Positions 1 to 9,252 are shown, numbered from the stretch's first letter. The stretch is DNA of 33,427 bases from Candidatus Bipolaricaulota bacterium (GCA_026390315.1 JAPLGE010000057.1:1-33427), one strand, 5' to 3'. Notes: a model not told the origin generated them from the sequence alone. Program-made: numbers and translations.

Positions 1-3000
1 CGTTGGGCGCACCGCCACGTCCTCGTCGCGAGCACGATCAACCTGACCCTGAAGAGCGACGGGAGGGAGACGCTCGTCTGGGCTACAGATCTGGAGAGCG
101 GCGCGCCCGTCTCCTTCCTTCCCTTGGGCGGCTACGACGGAGACGGGAGCCGGATCGCCACGGCGACCACGGACGGAAACGGCCTCGCTCGCTTCCCTTC
201 CAGCGATCGCGCGCGCCCTGTCGCCGTCGCCGGCGAAGGCCCCTTCACGCTCGGGAGTCCGTTCTGGACGGACGGGATCTCTCCGTGGGAGTTCGGCTTT
301 GACGCGGGGTACCTCGAAGACGCAAGGGCGCACATCGACACGGATCGGCCGATCTACCGGCCCGGGCAGACCGTCCACTTCCGCGGCGTCGTCCGCCTCG
401 AGGACGACGCGCGCTACCGGCTCCCCGGCGCGGGGACGGTCGAGGTCAAGGTGTACGACGCCGCGTGGGAGCTCGTCTTCGACGCCCCTCTTCCACTCGA
501 CTCCTTCGGGACGTTCAGCGGCGACGTGACGCTCGCCGCGGGAGCCGCGCTGGGGGAGTACCGCGTCCAGGCGACGCTTGGCGACGCGACCTTCTCGGGC
601 TCCTTCCAGGTCGCGGCCTACCGCCCGCCGGAGTTCGAGGTGACCGTCGCGCCGGAGAAGGACGAGATCGCTCGCGGCGAAGAGACGGGCGCCGCGGTCC
701 AGGTGCGCTACTTCTTCGGCGGCCCGGTGAAAGACGCTCCGGTTGAGTGGAACGTCCTCTCTGGGGAGTACCGCTTCCAGCCGCCGCAGTTCGACCGCTA
801 CCGCTTCACCGACGAGGACGACCCGTGGGTCTGCTTCGACTGCTGGTGGCGGCGTCCCGAGCCGCCGCTCGTGATCCTGAGCGGGTCGGGGATGACGGAA
901 GCCGATGGGGCGCTCCTCGTCGAGATTCCAGCCGAAGCGACCGCCGGCCCCTCGGCCGTGCAGACCCAAGGGAGCCGCATCCTGACCGTGGAGGCGACGG
1001 TCCGCGGCGCCGACGGCCAAACCCTCTCCGGCCGGGGCACCGTTGTCCTCCACCGCGGCGACTTCTACGTCGGCCTTTCGCCCAGGGAGTCGGTGGGACG
1101 CGCCGGCGATGAGATGAGGGTCGATCTGGTGGCCGTGGACTGGGAAGGGAGACGCCTCCCGGAGCGATCTCTCGAGTACCTCCTCTACCGCCGCGACTGG
1201 ACGAACACGTTCGTCAAGGACGAGGCGGGAGGCGGCCGCTGGGAGTGGACGACGAACGACGTGGAAGTGACTCGTGGGACGCTCTCCACGGACGCGGCGG
1301 GGGAGGGCGTCCTGACCTTCATCCCGCCGGAAGGGGGATCCTATAAGGCCGTCGTGCGCGCCAACGACGCGGGCGGCCGCCGGGTCCAGTCGAGTGTCTT
1401 CGTCTGGGCGAGCGGCAAGGAGTACGTGTCGTGGCGGCGGACGAACGACGACCGGATCGCGCTCGTCTCCGACAAGCCGACTTACGTGCCAGGCGAGACG
1501 GCGAAGATCCTGATCCCGAGCCCCTTCTCTGGAGAGACCTGGGCTCTGGTCACCGTGGAGCGGGGGAGCGTCCTCTGCCACGAGGTCATCCTTCTCGAGT
1601 CGAACAGCACGGTGTACGAGCTTCCGATCACCGCGGACTACGTGCCGAACGTCTACGTCGGGGTCGTGCTCGTCGAGGGGCGCGCCAGGGCGCAAGCCGC
1701 CGCGGCGGGGGCTCCCGCGGCCGCCTCGCACAAGGTGGGCTACGTCGGCCTGACGGTCGAGCCAGTCCCGCAGAGGCTTCACGTCACCGCGGCCCCCTCG
1801 GCCGTGCAGGCTCTCCCGGGTTCCCAGGTGTCTTTCGACCTCTCTGTGACCGACTCGAGAGGGGACCCGGTCGAGGCGTCCCTCGCGGTCGACCTCGTGG
1901 ACAAGTCGATCCTGACCCTGCGGCCTCGGGTTCCGGAGGCGATCGTGGAGGCCTTCTACGGTCTCCGGGGGCTCGGGGTGACGACCTCGAGCGGCCTGGC
2001 CGTGTCGATCGACCGGCTCCTTCTCGAGCAGTTGCGGCAGGCGGCTACGTTGCGCGACGCCGAAGCGCCTCCGTACGGAACGGGAGAACTGCAGCCTGCT
2101 CGGCTCCTTGCAGCGGCGCCGGAGGGCGGAGCCGAAGGGATGACGGCGGACAGGGTCGCCAAGAGCGCCGCGAGCCAGCTCCCCGCAGGCATCGCGCTCC
2201 GGGAGGAGTTCGCGGACACGGCGTACTGGAACGCTCAAGTCGTGACCGGGCTAGACGGAAAGGCGCGCGTCCAGATCGACCTCCCGGACAACCTCACGAC
2301 CTGGGTCTTCCGCGCGGTCGGGACGAGCCGCGCCACGCAGGTCGGCGAGGCGACGGACGAGCTCTTGGTGACGAAGCCTCTCCTCGTCCGCCCGGTTACG
2401 CCGCGCTTCTTCGTCGTCGGGGATCGGGTGGAGCTTGCGGCCCTCGTGAACAACAACACGGCTGGAGAGCTCGTCGCTGGGGTGACGCTTGGCTCGGTCG
2501 GCCTGGCTCTGGGAAGCGGAGTCACCCAGACCGTGAGCGTCCCGGCCGCGGGCGAGGCGAAGGTGACGTGGTGGGCGACGGTCGAGGACGTACCGCAGGT
2601 CGACCTCGCGGTGAGCGCGGTCGCGGGCGACTACAGCGATGCCGCGCGGCCGCGCCTGACGACGGGACCCGAAGGGACTCTGCGCGTCTTCCGCTACACG
2701 GCTCCCGAGATCGTGGGGACCGCCGGCGAGCTCGTCGGAGAAGGGACGCGGACCGAGATCGTCGCGCTTCCGCCGCGCTACGACGACCGACGGGGAGAGC
2801 TCGCTGTGGAGCTCGATCCGTCCCTTGCGGCTGGGATGCGCGAAGGGCTCACGTATCTCGAGCACTTCGAGTACGAGTGCACTGAGCAGGTCGTCAGCCG
2901 CTTCCTCCCGAACGTTCTTACCTACCGGGCGCTCGTCGGCCTGGGGATACAGGACGCCACGCTCGAGGCGAAGCTCCCGGGTCTCGTCGAGGAAGGACTC

Positions 3001-4380
3001 TCCAAGCTCTACGTAGAGCAGCACGAGGACGGGGGGTGGGGCTGGTGGTGGGACGACTCGTCGAGTCCGTACCTCACCGCGTACGTTGTCTTTGCCTTGA
3101 CGAAGACGCGCGAGGCGGGGTTTGAGGTGCACGACGGAGCGGTCGAGCGGGGCCTCGATTTCCTCGAGGGAGAGCTCGTCTCGGCGCGCGAACTCGACTC
3201 GACGGGCGCGGCGAACCGGCAGGCGTGGGTGCTGTACGTCCTGGCCGAGGCGGGGCGGACGAAGGCGGCGAGCGAGTGGACGGCCGACCTCTTCGCGTCC
3301 CGCGGGAAACTCGCTCACTACGCTCGGGCCTACTTCGCGCTCGCGTTGTCGCTCGTTGGCCCACAGGACGGCCGTGTGGCGACGCTTCTCTCCGACGTCG
3401 AGAACGCGGCGATCCTCTCCGCGACCGGAGCGCACTGGGAGGAGAAGAACTACGACTTCTGGGCGATGAACACGGACACCCGCTCGACGGCGGTCATCCT
3501 CGAAGCCCTTGCCCGACTCGACCCACAGAACCCGCTCATCCCGAACGTCGTGCGCTGGCTGATGGTGGCGCGTCGGGAGGGGATCTGGGAGACGACGCAG
3601 GAGACCGCCTGGGCGCTCATCGCCCTGACGGACTGGATGATTCTGACGGGCGAGCTCAACGGGCGGTACGACTACGGGGTGACTCTTAACGGCGCCCTCC
3701 TCTCCTCGGGAAACGTTACGCCGGAGACGGTCGGGGACCCGATCCGTCTCTCTGTGGACGTGGCGCGGCTCCTGAAGGGGGTCGGCAACCGGCTGACGAT
3801 CGACCGGGGGCCGGGGGAGGGGAGGCTCTACTACACGTCTCGCCTCAAGGTCTACCTACCGGTCGAGGACCTCAAGCCGCTCGACCGGGGGATCAGCGTG
3901 AGCCGCCAGTACGTGCCTGCCGGGCGCGCTCCCGGCGAGGCGGGGGTGGAGATCGATCGGGCGGCCGTCGGTGAGAGCGTCCAGGTGCGCCTCACGATCG
4001 TCGCGTCGCGCGACCTCTACTATGTCGTCGTCGAGGATCCGCTTCCCGCGGGGGCCGAGGCGATCGACCCCTCACTTGCGACGACGAGCCGCCTCGAGAA
4101 GGAGCCGGGCCTGTTTCGTGACACGGACGGCGGCGGGGCTCCGTGGCGGTGGCTCGACTGGTGGTGGTGGCGCTGGTACAGCCGGAGCGAGCTCCGGGAT
4201 GAGAAGGTGGTTCTCTTCGCGGACTACCTCCCCGCCGGGACCTACACGTACCAGTACGCCTTCCGCGCGACCCAGGCGGGCGAGTACCGCGTGATCCCGA
4301 CGAGCGCCCAGGAGTTCTACTTCCCGGAGGTCTTCGGCCGCGCGGCGGGGCGCCTGTTCACCGTGACGGAGGGGAAGTAG
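1..4380 (+). CDS. Alpha-2-macroglobulin-like protein (bacterial A2M), 5'-truncated by the window edge
   Basis: Frame 1 is open from base 1 (RWAHRHVLVASTINLTLKSDGRETLVWATDLESGAPV...) and joins the 124..4380 ORF. MG-type motif 'DTDRPIYRPGQTVHFRGVVR', thioester-type motif 'YECTEQVVSRFLPN' (CxEQ), and a C-terminal 'ELRDEKVVLFADYLPAGTYTYQYAFRATQAGEYRVIPTSAQEFYFPEVFGR' typical of the A2M receptor-binding region. Confidence 0.95.
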   Translation, partial: RWAHRHVLVASTINLTLKSDGRETLVWATDLESGAPVSFLPLGGYDGDGSRIATATTDGNGLARFPSSDRARPVAVAGEGPFTLGSPFWTDGISPWEFGFDAGYLEDARAHIDTDRPIYRPGQTVHFRGVVRLEDDARYRLPGAGTVEVKVYDAAWELVFDAPLPLDSFGTFSGDVTLAAGAALGEYRVQATLGDATFSGSFQVAAYRPPEFEVTVAPEKDEIARGEETGAAVQVRYFFGGPVKDAPVEWNVLSGEYRFQPPQFDRYRFTDEDDPWVCFDCWWRRPEPPLVILSGSGMTEADGALLVEIPAEATAGPSAVQTQGSRILTVEATVRGADGQTLSGRGTVVLHRGDFYVGLSPRESVGRAGDEMRVDLVAVDWEGRRLPERSLEYLLYRRDWTNTFVKDEAGGGRWEWTTNDVEVTRGTLSTDAAGEGVLTFIPPEGGSYKAVVRANDAGGRRVQSSVFVWASGKEYVSWRRTNDDRIALVSDKPTYVPGETAKILIPSPFSGETWALVTVERGSVLCHEVILLESNSTVYELPITADYVPNVYVGVVLVEGRARAQAAAAGAPAAASHKVGYVGLTVEPVPQRLHVTAAPSAVQALPGSQVSFDLSVTDSRGDPVEASLAVDLVDKSILTLRPRVPEAIVEAFYGLRGLGVTTSSGLAVSIDRLLLEQLRQAATLRDAEAPPYGTGELQPARLLAAAPEGGAEGMTADRVAKSAASQLPAGIALREEFADTAYWNAQVVTGLDGKARVQIDLPDNLTTWVFRAVGTSRATQVGEATDELLVTKPLLVRPVTPRFFVVGDRVELAALVNNNTAGELVAGVTLGSVGLALGSGVTQTVSVPAAGEAKVTWWATVEDVPQVDLAVSAVAGDYSDAARPRLTTGPEGTLRVFRYTAPEIVGTAGELVGEGTRTEIVALPPRYDDRRGELAVELDPSLAAGMREGLTYLEHFEYECTEQVVSRFLPNVLTYRALVGLGIQDATLEAKLPGLVEEGLSKLYVEQHEDGGWGWWWDDSSSPYLTAYVVFALTKTREAGFEVHDGAVERGLDFLEGELVSARELDSTGAANRQAWVLYVLAEAGRTKAASEWTADLFASRGKLAHYARAYFALALSLVGPQDGRVATLLSDVENAAILSATGAHWEEKNYDFWAMNTDTRSTAVILEALARLDPQNPLIPNVVRWLMVARREGIWETTQETAWALIALTDWMILTGELNGRYDYGVTLNGALLSSGNVTPETVGDPIRLSVDVARLLKGVGNRLTIDRGPGEGRLYYTSRLKVYLPVEDLKPLDRGISVSRQYVPAGRAPGEAGVEIDRAAVGESVQVRLTIVASRDLYYVVVEDPLPAGAEAIDPSLATTSRLEKEPGLFRDTDGGGAPWRWLDWWWWRWYSRSELRDEKVVLFADYLPAGTYTYQYAFRATQAGEYRVIPTSAQEFYFPEVFGRAAGRLFTVTEGK

Positions 4381-4423
4381 CGACCGGGAAGAGGGTCGCC
4401 ATGGATTCGCCACTTCGACTGAC

Positions 4424-4459
4424 GCCGGCCGATCCGATCGGCGGGGTTCTGCGGCCGGC
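4424..4459. terminator. Possible bidirectional terminator hairpins between convergent genes
   Basis: GCCGGCC (4424-4430) pairs with GGCCGGC (4453-4459). A nested GCCGATC-C-GATCGGC lies at 4428-4442. It lies between the A2M stop and the stop of the convergent ACT gene. No clear U-tract. Confidence 0.3.
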
Positions 4460-4863
4460 TAGCGCTCGCGGAGCATCTGAACGGCTTTCCCGTTGTTGGA
4501 AGAGGTGAAGATGACCAGGGCTCTCGCCGCGCCCTCGGCGACCGTGGCGTAGAGATCGTCGATGGTGATCTCCTTTCGCGCGAGGGCCTCCGTCACCCGG
4601 CACAGGAACCCGGGTCGGTTGGGGAGCTCGAGGACGATCACCTCTCGCTCCTCGACCGGGTAGCCGGCCTCTCGCAGGGCGTCGCGGGCGTAGAGCTGGG
4701 CGTCGGTCAAGAGATGCAGCGCCGCCGTCTCTCCTTCGACCCGCACGGTCACGGTGAGGAGGTTCATCCCCATGTCCGCGAGGAGTCGCGCCATGTCGGC
4801 GAGGAGTCCAATCCGATTCTCGACTCGAACGACGAGCTCCTGCCGAATCTGGGCGTCCAACAA
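4459..4863 (-). CDS. Tandem ACT-domain protein, probable TTG start
   Basis: Two ACT-like halves: 'ELVVRVENRIGLLADMARLLADMGMNLLTVTVRVEGETAALHLLTD' and 'VIVLELPNRPGFLCRVTEALARKEITIDDLYATV'. The listed ORF extends to 5007, but AAGGGAGG just upstream of TTG(4863)/TTG(4860) and a promoter-like sequence inside the longer ORF favour the short form. Confidence 0.8.
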   Translation of the reverse strand: MLDAQIRQELVVRVENRIGLLADMARLLADMGMNLLTVTVRVEGETAALHLLTDAQLYARDALREAGYPVEEREVIVLELPNRPGFLCRVTEALARKEITIDDLYATVAEGAARALVIFTSSNNGKAVQMLRER

Positions 4864-4896
4864 CGCACTCGCCTCCCTTGTGGCCCGAACTCCCCC

Positions 4897-4925
4897 ACTA
4901 TACACGGTTCCTGGGGCCCTGTCGC
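4897..4925 (-). promoter_or_regulatory. Putative sigma70 promoter of the ACT gene
   Basis: Minus strand: GCGACA (4925-4920), 17 nt, TATAGT (4902-4897); lies about 35 nt upstream of the proposed TTG start. Confidence 0.45.
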
Positions 4926-5070
4926 GGGGAACGCTTGCGCGCTCTTGGGAACGAGGCGCGGAGGGTCTCGACTCGCGGCTGACTCCGGTCACTCCGAGGC
5001 GCGACAAAGGTCTCCCGAGCTTCCTTTTTCAGTCCGTTCCGGGACTGGAGGCCTCGGCTAACCTCGGTGC

Positions 5071-7983
5071 GTGATGCGCGAGAGTCCTCGCCGGCTGGAG
5101 GGTGCCCTTCTCGTGGGGGCGCTCGTGGTCGCCTTTGGCCTTCACGCTTTCGGCGCGGCGCGGGTAAGCGTCCTCTCCCCGATCCGCGAGGCTGGCCCGG
5201 GCGAGTTCGTCACGCACGTCTTCTCGGTCCTGAACGAAGGAGGGGCAGCGGCGACCTTCCGCCTTGAGCTCGAGGTGCCGCCGCGATGGGGCCTCCTTGG
5301 CGTCCCGCCGGAACTTGCGCTCGCGACGGGTGAGGAGGGCACGCTGTTCGTGACCGTGACCGTCCCGCCTGGCGCAACGGCGGGGGAGTACCAGATCGTC
5401 CTGTACGTCGTTTCGGCGGCCGACCCGGAGGACCGCGCCTCGGCGAGCGCCCTCATCTCCGTGCGGGCTGAGAACGCTGTTTCGGTCATCATTTCGGCAG
5501 GGCAGAGCGTGGTCCCGGGAGGCGAGGCTCGCTACGACGTCACGCTCGTGAACCGGGGAAACGTCCAGGACGTCTTCCGAGTGGAAGCGATCTCGGGAAG
5601 CGGCTTCCGAGTCGCCCTCTCCCGCGACCTGGTCAGCCTCGCCCCGCAGGAGCGGGGGACGGTCGAGGTTCGAGTCCAGGTCCCCGGCGACGCGGCTCCC
5701 GGTCGCGACATCCTCACCGTTCGCGCCACCTCCACCGTGTACTCAGCCGTGAAAGAGGAGGCGGTCGTGTTCAGCACGACTCTCCCCCCTCCGCCGCAAG
5801 TCGTGGGGGGGACCCTCTTCGAGGAGCTTCCCGTTCGCCTTGAGCTCTCGGCCCGCGAGAACCTCCTCACCGGAAGCGTCCTGAGCGACCTTGTCTTCTC
5901 CCTGGCCGGCGCGGTCGGGGGCGGCTACCTCTCCGCGTTCGCTCGCGCCTCTCCCCTTTTCGGCCCCAGTTCCCTGGAAGTCGATTCCTTTCTCGTCTAC
6001 TACCGGAAGACTCCGACGACCTACACGATCGGAGACGTCTTCCAGAGGTTCACGGACCTGCTGGGCGTCTCCTGTCGCGGAGGAAGCGTGCTCGTTGACG
6101 AAGAACGCTACGACGTGAGGTTCGTCGCTGGCGGCAGGGACGGCGAGACGCGGGTCGGAGGGTACCTTGCTCTCGGACCGGAAGAGGCGAATCTGGGGAT
6201 CGCCCACACCGACCGGCGGGAGGGCGCTGACCAGAAGACGGTCTGGAGCCTCACGGCCGCCTGCGAGCCACTAGAGGACGTCCGGCTTCGCCTCGAAGGA
6301 GCCCTCGGGATCAACGGGGGCCTCACCAGCCACGCCTTCTTCTTCAACACGACCGTCGACACCTCCGGGTACTTCTTGAGCGGCGAGGCCTTCTCCGTGG
6401 GGACGTACTTTCCGGAGCTCCGCGCGGACGAGGCGGGGATCGCCCTGTCGCAGCGCCTGCGCCTCCAGGGGCTCTCCCTCGCCGCGTCCCTGGCACACCG
6501 CTGGGACAACGTGATCGGCGACCCGCGCTCCCCGACCACCACGAGCGACGAACTGGGGCTGAACGTGTTGCTCGTCCCGGGAGAGCCATGGCCGACAATC
6601 GCAGGGACGGTGGAGTTCTCCTGGGATCGGAGCGGAGCGCCCGCGCCGTCGAGCGACCTGGAGCGGCTTCTCTCGATCACGCTGGGCCGAAGTGAAGGGG
6701 CCTTCCCCTATGCGTTCTCAGGTCGGTGGAAAAACCAGGTCGATGCGCTCCTCGGGACGCACCTGCGGACCCTCTCGTTCAGCGAAGGCGCCGGGCTTTC
6801 GCTCGAGGGGTTCTACCTCTTCCTCAGGCTGACCCAGGAGGAGGTCGTCGACGCGGGGACCGGAGCCCTCCTCTCCGGGGGCACGGACGTCTCCCTCACC
6901 GTTCGCCCGAAGGGGGCGCTTCATTCGGCAAGCCTCACTTGGATGAACGAACAGGACGTCTCCAGGCTCTCCCTGGACCTCGACGTCCACATTCTGGAGG
7001 GGTTCCACGTTGTCTTCAGCGGCGCCTTGGGCTTTGACCGGACGGACGCCGCGGCCGCCACGTTTGAGTGCGGGGTCGCATTCAACCTCGCGTTCGACCT
7101 CCCCGTTCCATTCCTTGTGACGAAAGGACGGGTGGAAGGGCGGGTCTTCCTCGACCGGGACGGCGACGGCCGCTGGAGCCCGGCGGATCAAGGAGTGGGG
7201 AAGGCCGTCGTGTCGGCGGGGCAGAGCAGGGTGTCTACGGACGAGACGGGCCAGTTCCGCTTCCCGCCGTTCGGGCCTGGCTCGTACGTCTTCTCCGTGA
7301 GCGACCTTCCCTCGGCCGCGGCGCCGCCGCGAGCGCCGCAGGTCGAACTTCGCGCTGGGAAGACCGTCTGGATTGACATTCCCCTTTCGCCGGTGGTCGT
7401 CGTCTCCGGCGTCCTGTTCAACGACGTGGACCGGAGCGGGACCTTCTCCGCGGGGGAGGGTGGGTTCGCTCAGGTTCGGGTCCTCCTTCGGGGAGCGGGC
7501 GGGGCCGCGATCGGCGAGGCGCATACCGACGGGAACGGCCGGTTCGAGTTTCGTCAGGTTCGTCCCGGGACGTACACCGTGGTGGTCGATCGCACGACCC
7601 TGCCGGAGCGGTTCGTCTTTACCACGCCCGAGTCGGCGTCCGTAACGATCGGGGCGGGCGCCCCGACGGAGGTCCTCCTGGGGGGGACGATCAGGCCGAA
7701 GGCGGTCGTGATCACGTTCCAGCCCCCGACAGCAGACTTCGCGTACACACCGGCGCATCCCAAAGCAGGGAGCCCGGTTCACTTTGACGCCTCCGCGTCC
7801 TTCGACTTCGACGGCGAGATCGTCCTCTACGAGTGGGACTTCAACGGCGACGGAGCGCGGGACGCGGTCGGGCCGACGGTGGACCACGGCTTCCCCTCGG
7901 CGGGATCGTATGACGTGACCCTGACCGTGACCGACGACTCCGGGAGCTCGGACTCCATCACGATCACCGTGACCGTGGACTAG
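5071..7983 (+). CDS. Exported multidomain protein: NEW3-like tandem, predicted beta-barrel, two SdrB/Cna-B-like repeats, PKD domain
   Basis: GTG 5071 or ATG 5074. Hydrophobic N-terminus (GALLVGALVVAFGLHAFGA). N-terminal 'VLNEGGAAATFRLELEVPPRWG...GEYQIVLYVVSA' and 'VTLVNRGNVQDVFRVEAISGSGF...PGRDILTVRATS'. The middle is rich in alternating amphipathic strands. 'VEGRVFLDRDGDGRWSPADQGVG...STDETGQFRFPPFGPGSYVFSV' and 'GVLFNDVDRSGTFSAGEGG...TDGNGRFEFRQVRPGTYTVVVD' are SdrB-like. 'PTADFAYTPAHPKAGSPVHFDASASFDFDGEIVLYEWDFNGDG...YDVTLTVTDDSGSSD' is PKD. Confidence 0.85.
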   Translation: MMRESPRRLEGALLVGALVVAFGLHAFGAARVSVLSPIREAGPGEFVTHVFSVLNEGGAAATFRLELEVPPRWGLLGVPPELALATGEEGTLFVTVTVPPGATAGEYQIVLYVVSAADPEDRASASALISVRAENAVSVIISAGQSVVPGGEARYDVTLVNRGNVQDVFRVEAISGSGFRVALSRDLVSLAPQERGTVEVRVQVPGDAAPGRDILTVRATSTVYSAVKEEAVVFSTTLPPPPQVVGGTLFEELPVRLELSARENLLTGSVLSDLVFSLAGAVGGGYLSAFARASPLFGPSSLEVDSFLVYYRKTPTTYTIGDVFQRFTDLLGVSCRGGSVLVDEERYDVRFVAGGRDGETRVGGYLALGPEEANLGIAHTDRREGADQKTVWSLTAACEPLEDVRLRLEGALGINGGLTSHAFFFNTTVDTSGYFLSGEAFSVGTYFPELRADEAGIALSQRLRLQGLSLAASLAHRWDNVIGDPRSPTTTSDELGLNVLLVPGEPWPTIAGTVEFSWDRSGAPAPSSDLERLLSITLGRSEGAFPYAFSGRWKNQVDALLGTHLRTLSFSEGAGLSLEGFYLFLRLTQEEVVDAGTGALLSGGTDVSLTVRPKGALHSASLTWMNEQDVSRLSLDLDVHILEGFHVVFSGALGFDRTDAAAATFECGVAFNLAFDLPVPFLVTKGRVEGRVFLDRDGDGRWSPADQGVGKAVVSAGQSRVSTDETGQFRFPPFGPGSYVFSVSDLPSAAAPPRAPQVELRAGKTVWIDIPLSPVVVVSGVLFNDVDRSGTFSAGEGGFAQVRVLLRGAGGAAIGEAHTDGNGRFEFRQVRPGTYTVVVDRTTLPERFVFTTPESASVTIGAGAPTEVLLGGTIRPKAVVITFQPPTADFAYTPAHPKAGSPVHFDASASFDFDGEIVLYEWDFNGDGARDAVGPTVDHGFPSAGSYDVTLTVTDDSGSSDSITITVTVD

Positions 7984-8013
7984 CCCGTCGGTGCGCGTGA
8001 CGGGTCTCCTCCT

Positions 8014-8044
8014 CGTCGTCCGGCCGTCGGGCGGCGGGACGACG
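8014..8044 (+). terminator. Possible terminator/stem-loop downstream of the 970-aa gene
   Basis: CGTCGTCC (8014-8021) pairs perfectly with GGACGACG (8037-8044); no U-tract. Confidence 0.3.
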
Positions 8045-8051
8045 GTCCGCC

Positions 8052-8081
8052 TTGACACGAAACGGACTTCCTCGCTAACAT
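8052..8081 (+). promoter_or_regulatory. Putative sigma70 promoter of the mbh-like operon
   Basis: TTGACA (8052-8057), 18 nt, TAACAT (8076-8081), about 50 nt upstream of the first start codon. Confidence 0.6.
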
Positions 8082-8129
8082 GGGCGGGCCTCTCGGGGCG
8101 GCGAGGGGTCCGGCGACAAGAGGGGGGAT

Positions 8130-8657
8130 GTGATGCTCGCTTTCTCGATGACCTCGGTCATCGCCTTTGCCATGTACCTTGTCTTGACCCTCTTCTCCGG
8201 GAACGTGGGCCTGTGGAGCGTGGAAGAGCTCATCGCAGGAGCCGTTCTCGCCCTGGTCGCAGGCTGGGTCAGCCGCCGCGTCCTAGTTGGGGAACACGAA
8301 CGCGGGACGCCGTCGCCTTGGAGGATGCTCAACCCGCTTCGGCTCCTCCTTTTTTCCGCCTACTTCGTCGGGCCGTTCTTCGTCGCCCTGGCGAGAGCAA
8401 ACGTTGACGTCGCGTACCGCATCGTCACGGGGAGAATCCGGCCGGGGATCGTGAAGTTCCAGAGCGGCTTGAAGACCGACTTAGGAAGGACGCTCCTCGC
8501 CAACTCGATCACCCTCACTCCGGGGACGCTCTCCGTGGACGTGGACGACGAGACGGGCGACTTCTACGTCCACTGGATCAACGTGACGGACCCCGAGGCC
8601 TCGGCCGAGGCCATCTGCGGATCGTTCCCCGCGTGGGCGCGGAGGATCGCCGAATGA
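8130..8657 (+). CDS. mbhA: MnhE/MrpE-like subunit (MbhA position)
   Basis: GTG 8130 or ATG 8133 after a G-rich SD. 'LWSVEELIAGAVLALVAGWVSRRVL...FVALARANVDVAYRIVTGRIRPGIVKFQSGLKTDLGRTLLANSITLTPGTLSVDVDDETGDFYVHWINV' is a typical MnhE signature. Confidence 0.92.
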   Translation: MMLAFSMTSVIAFAMYLVLTLFSGNVGLWSVEELIAGAVLALVAGWVSRRVLVGEHERGTPSPWRMLNPLRLLLFSAYFVGPFFVALARANVDVAYRIVTGRIRPGIVKFQSGLKTDLGRTLLANSITLTPGTLSVDVDDETGDFYVHWINVTDPEASAEAICGSFPAWARRIAE

Positions 8658-8920
8658 TCGTCTCCCCGATCCTCTTCTTCATCGTGTGCGCCTTCCTCCT
8701 CCTCTTCGCCGCTTTCGGCATGGCGCGGATCGCTCTCGGGCCGACGGCGGCGGATCGAGTGGTGGCGTTGGACACGATCAACACCCTCGTGGTCGCGGTC
8801 ATGATCGTCCTGGGCGCCGCGTACGATCAGGTCGTCTTCGTCGACGTGGCGATCATCTACGCCCTCGTTTCCTTCGTGGGAACCCTGTACATCGCCCGCT
8901 ACCTGGAGGGGGGACTGTGA
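8654..8920 (+). CDS. mbhB: MnhF/MrpF-like subunit (MbhB position)
   Basis: ATG 8654 overlaps the previous stop (ATGA). 'MARIALGPTAADRVVALDTINTLVVAVMIVLGAAYDQVVFVDVAIIYALVSFVGTLYIARYLEGG'. Confidence 0.92.
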   Translation: MIVSPILFFIVCAFLLLFAAFGMARIALGPTAADRVVALDTINTLVVAVMIVLGAAYDQVVFVDVAIIYALVSFVGTLYIARYLEGGL

Positions 8921-9252
8921 GATTCCTCATCTACGTCCTCGTCGGGATCGGGATCGCTGCGAACGGGCTCGGGGCCTTCTCTCTCCTGCGCTTCCCCGAC
9001 GTCTACACCCGCCTGCACGGGGCGACCAAGTGCACGACCTTCGGGTCGATCTTCACGACGCTGGGCGTGATCGTGTACGGCTTCGCCCGCGGCGGGCCGG
9101 CGTACCAGACCCTGGCCGTGCACGCCTTGATCGCGCTGGTCGCGCTCTTGATCACGAATCCGACCGGATCGCACGCCATCGCCCGAGCGGCCTACCGCAG
9201 CGGGGTCAAGCCCAAGGGCGCCGTGGTGGACAGGCTGGAGGAGCGGCGATGA
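8917..9252 (+). CDS. mbhC: MnhG/MrpG-like subunit (MbhC position)
   Basis: GTG 8917 overlaps the previous stop (GTGA). 'GLGAFSLLRFPDVYTRLHGATKCTTFGSIFTTLGVIV' is an MnhG signature. Confidence 0.92.
   Translation: MRFLIYVLVGIGIAANGLGAFSLLRFPDVYTRLHGATKCTTFGSIFTTLGVIVYGFARGGPAYQTLAVHALIALVALLITNPTGSHAIARAAYRSGVKPKGAVVDRLEERR

Noticed and set aside
2251-3435. 394-aa minus-strand ORF and overlapping plus-strand 484-aa ORF (1431..2885)
   Set aside because: Both lie inside the A2M coding region and are compositionally biased frame shadows.
5664-5690. tRNA T-arm-like GGTTCGAGTCC
   Set aside because: Inside the 970-aa coding sequence; no acceptor, D-arm or anticodon structure around it.
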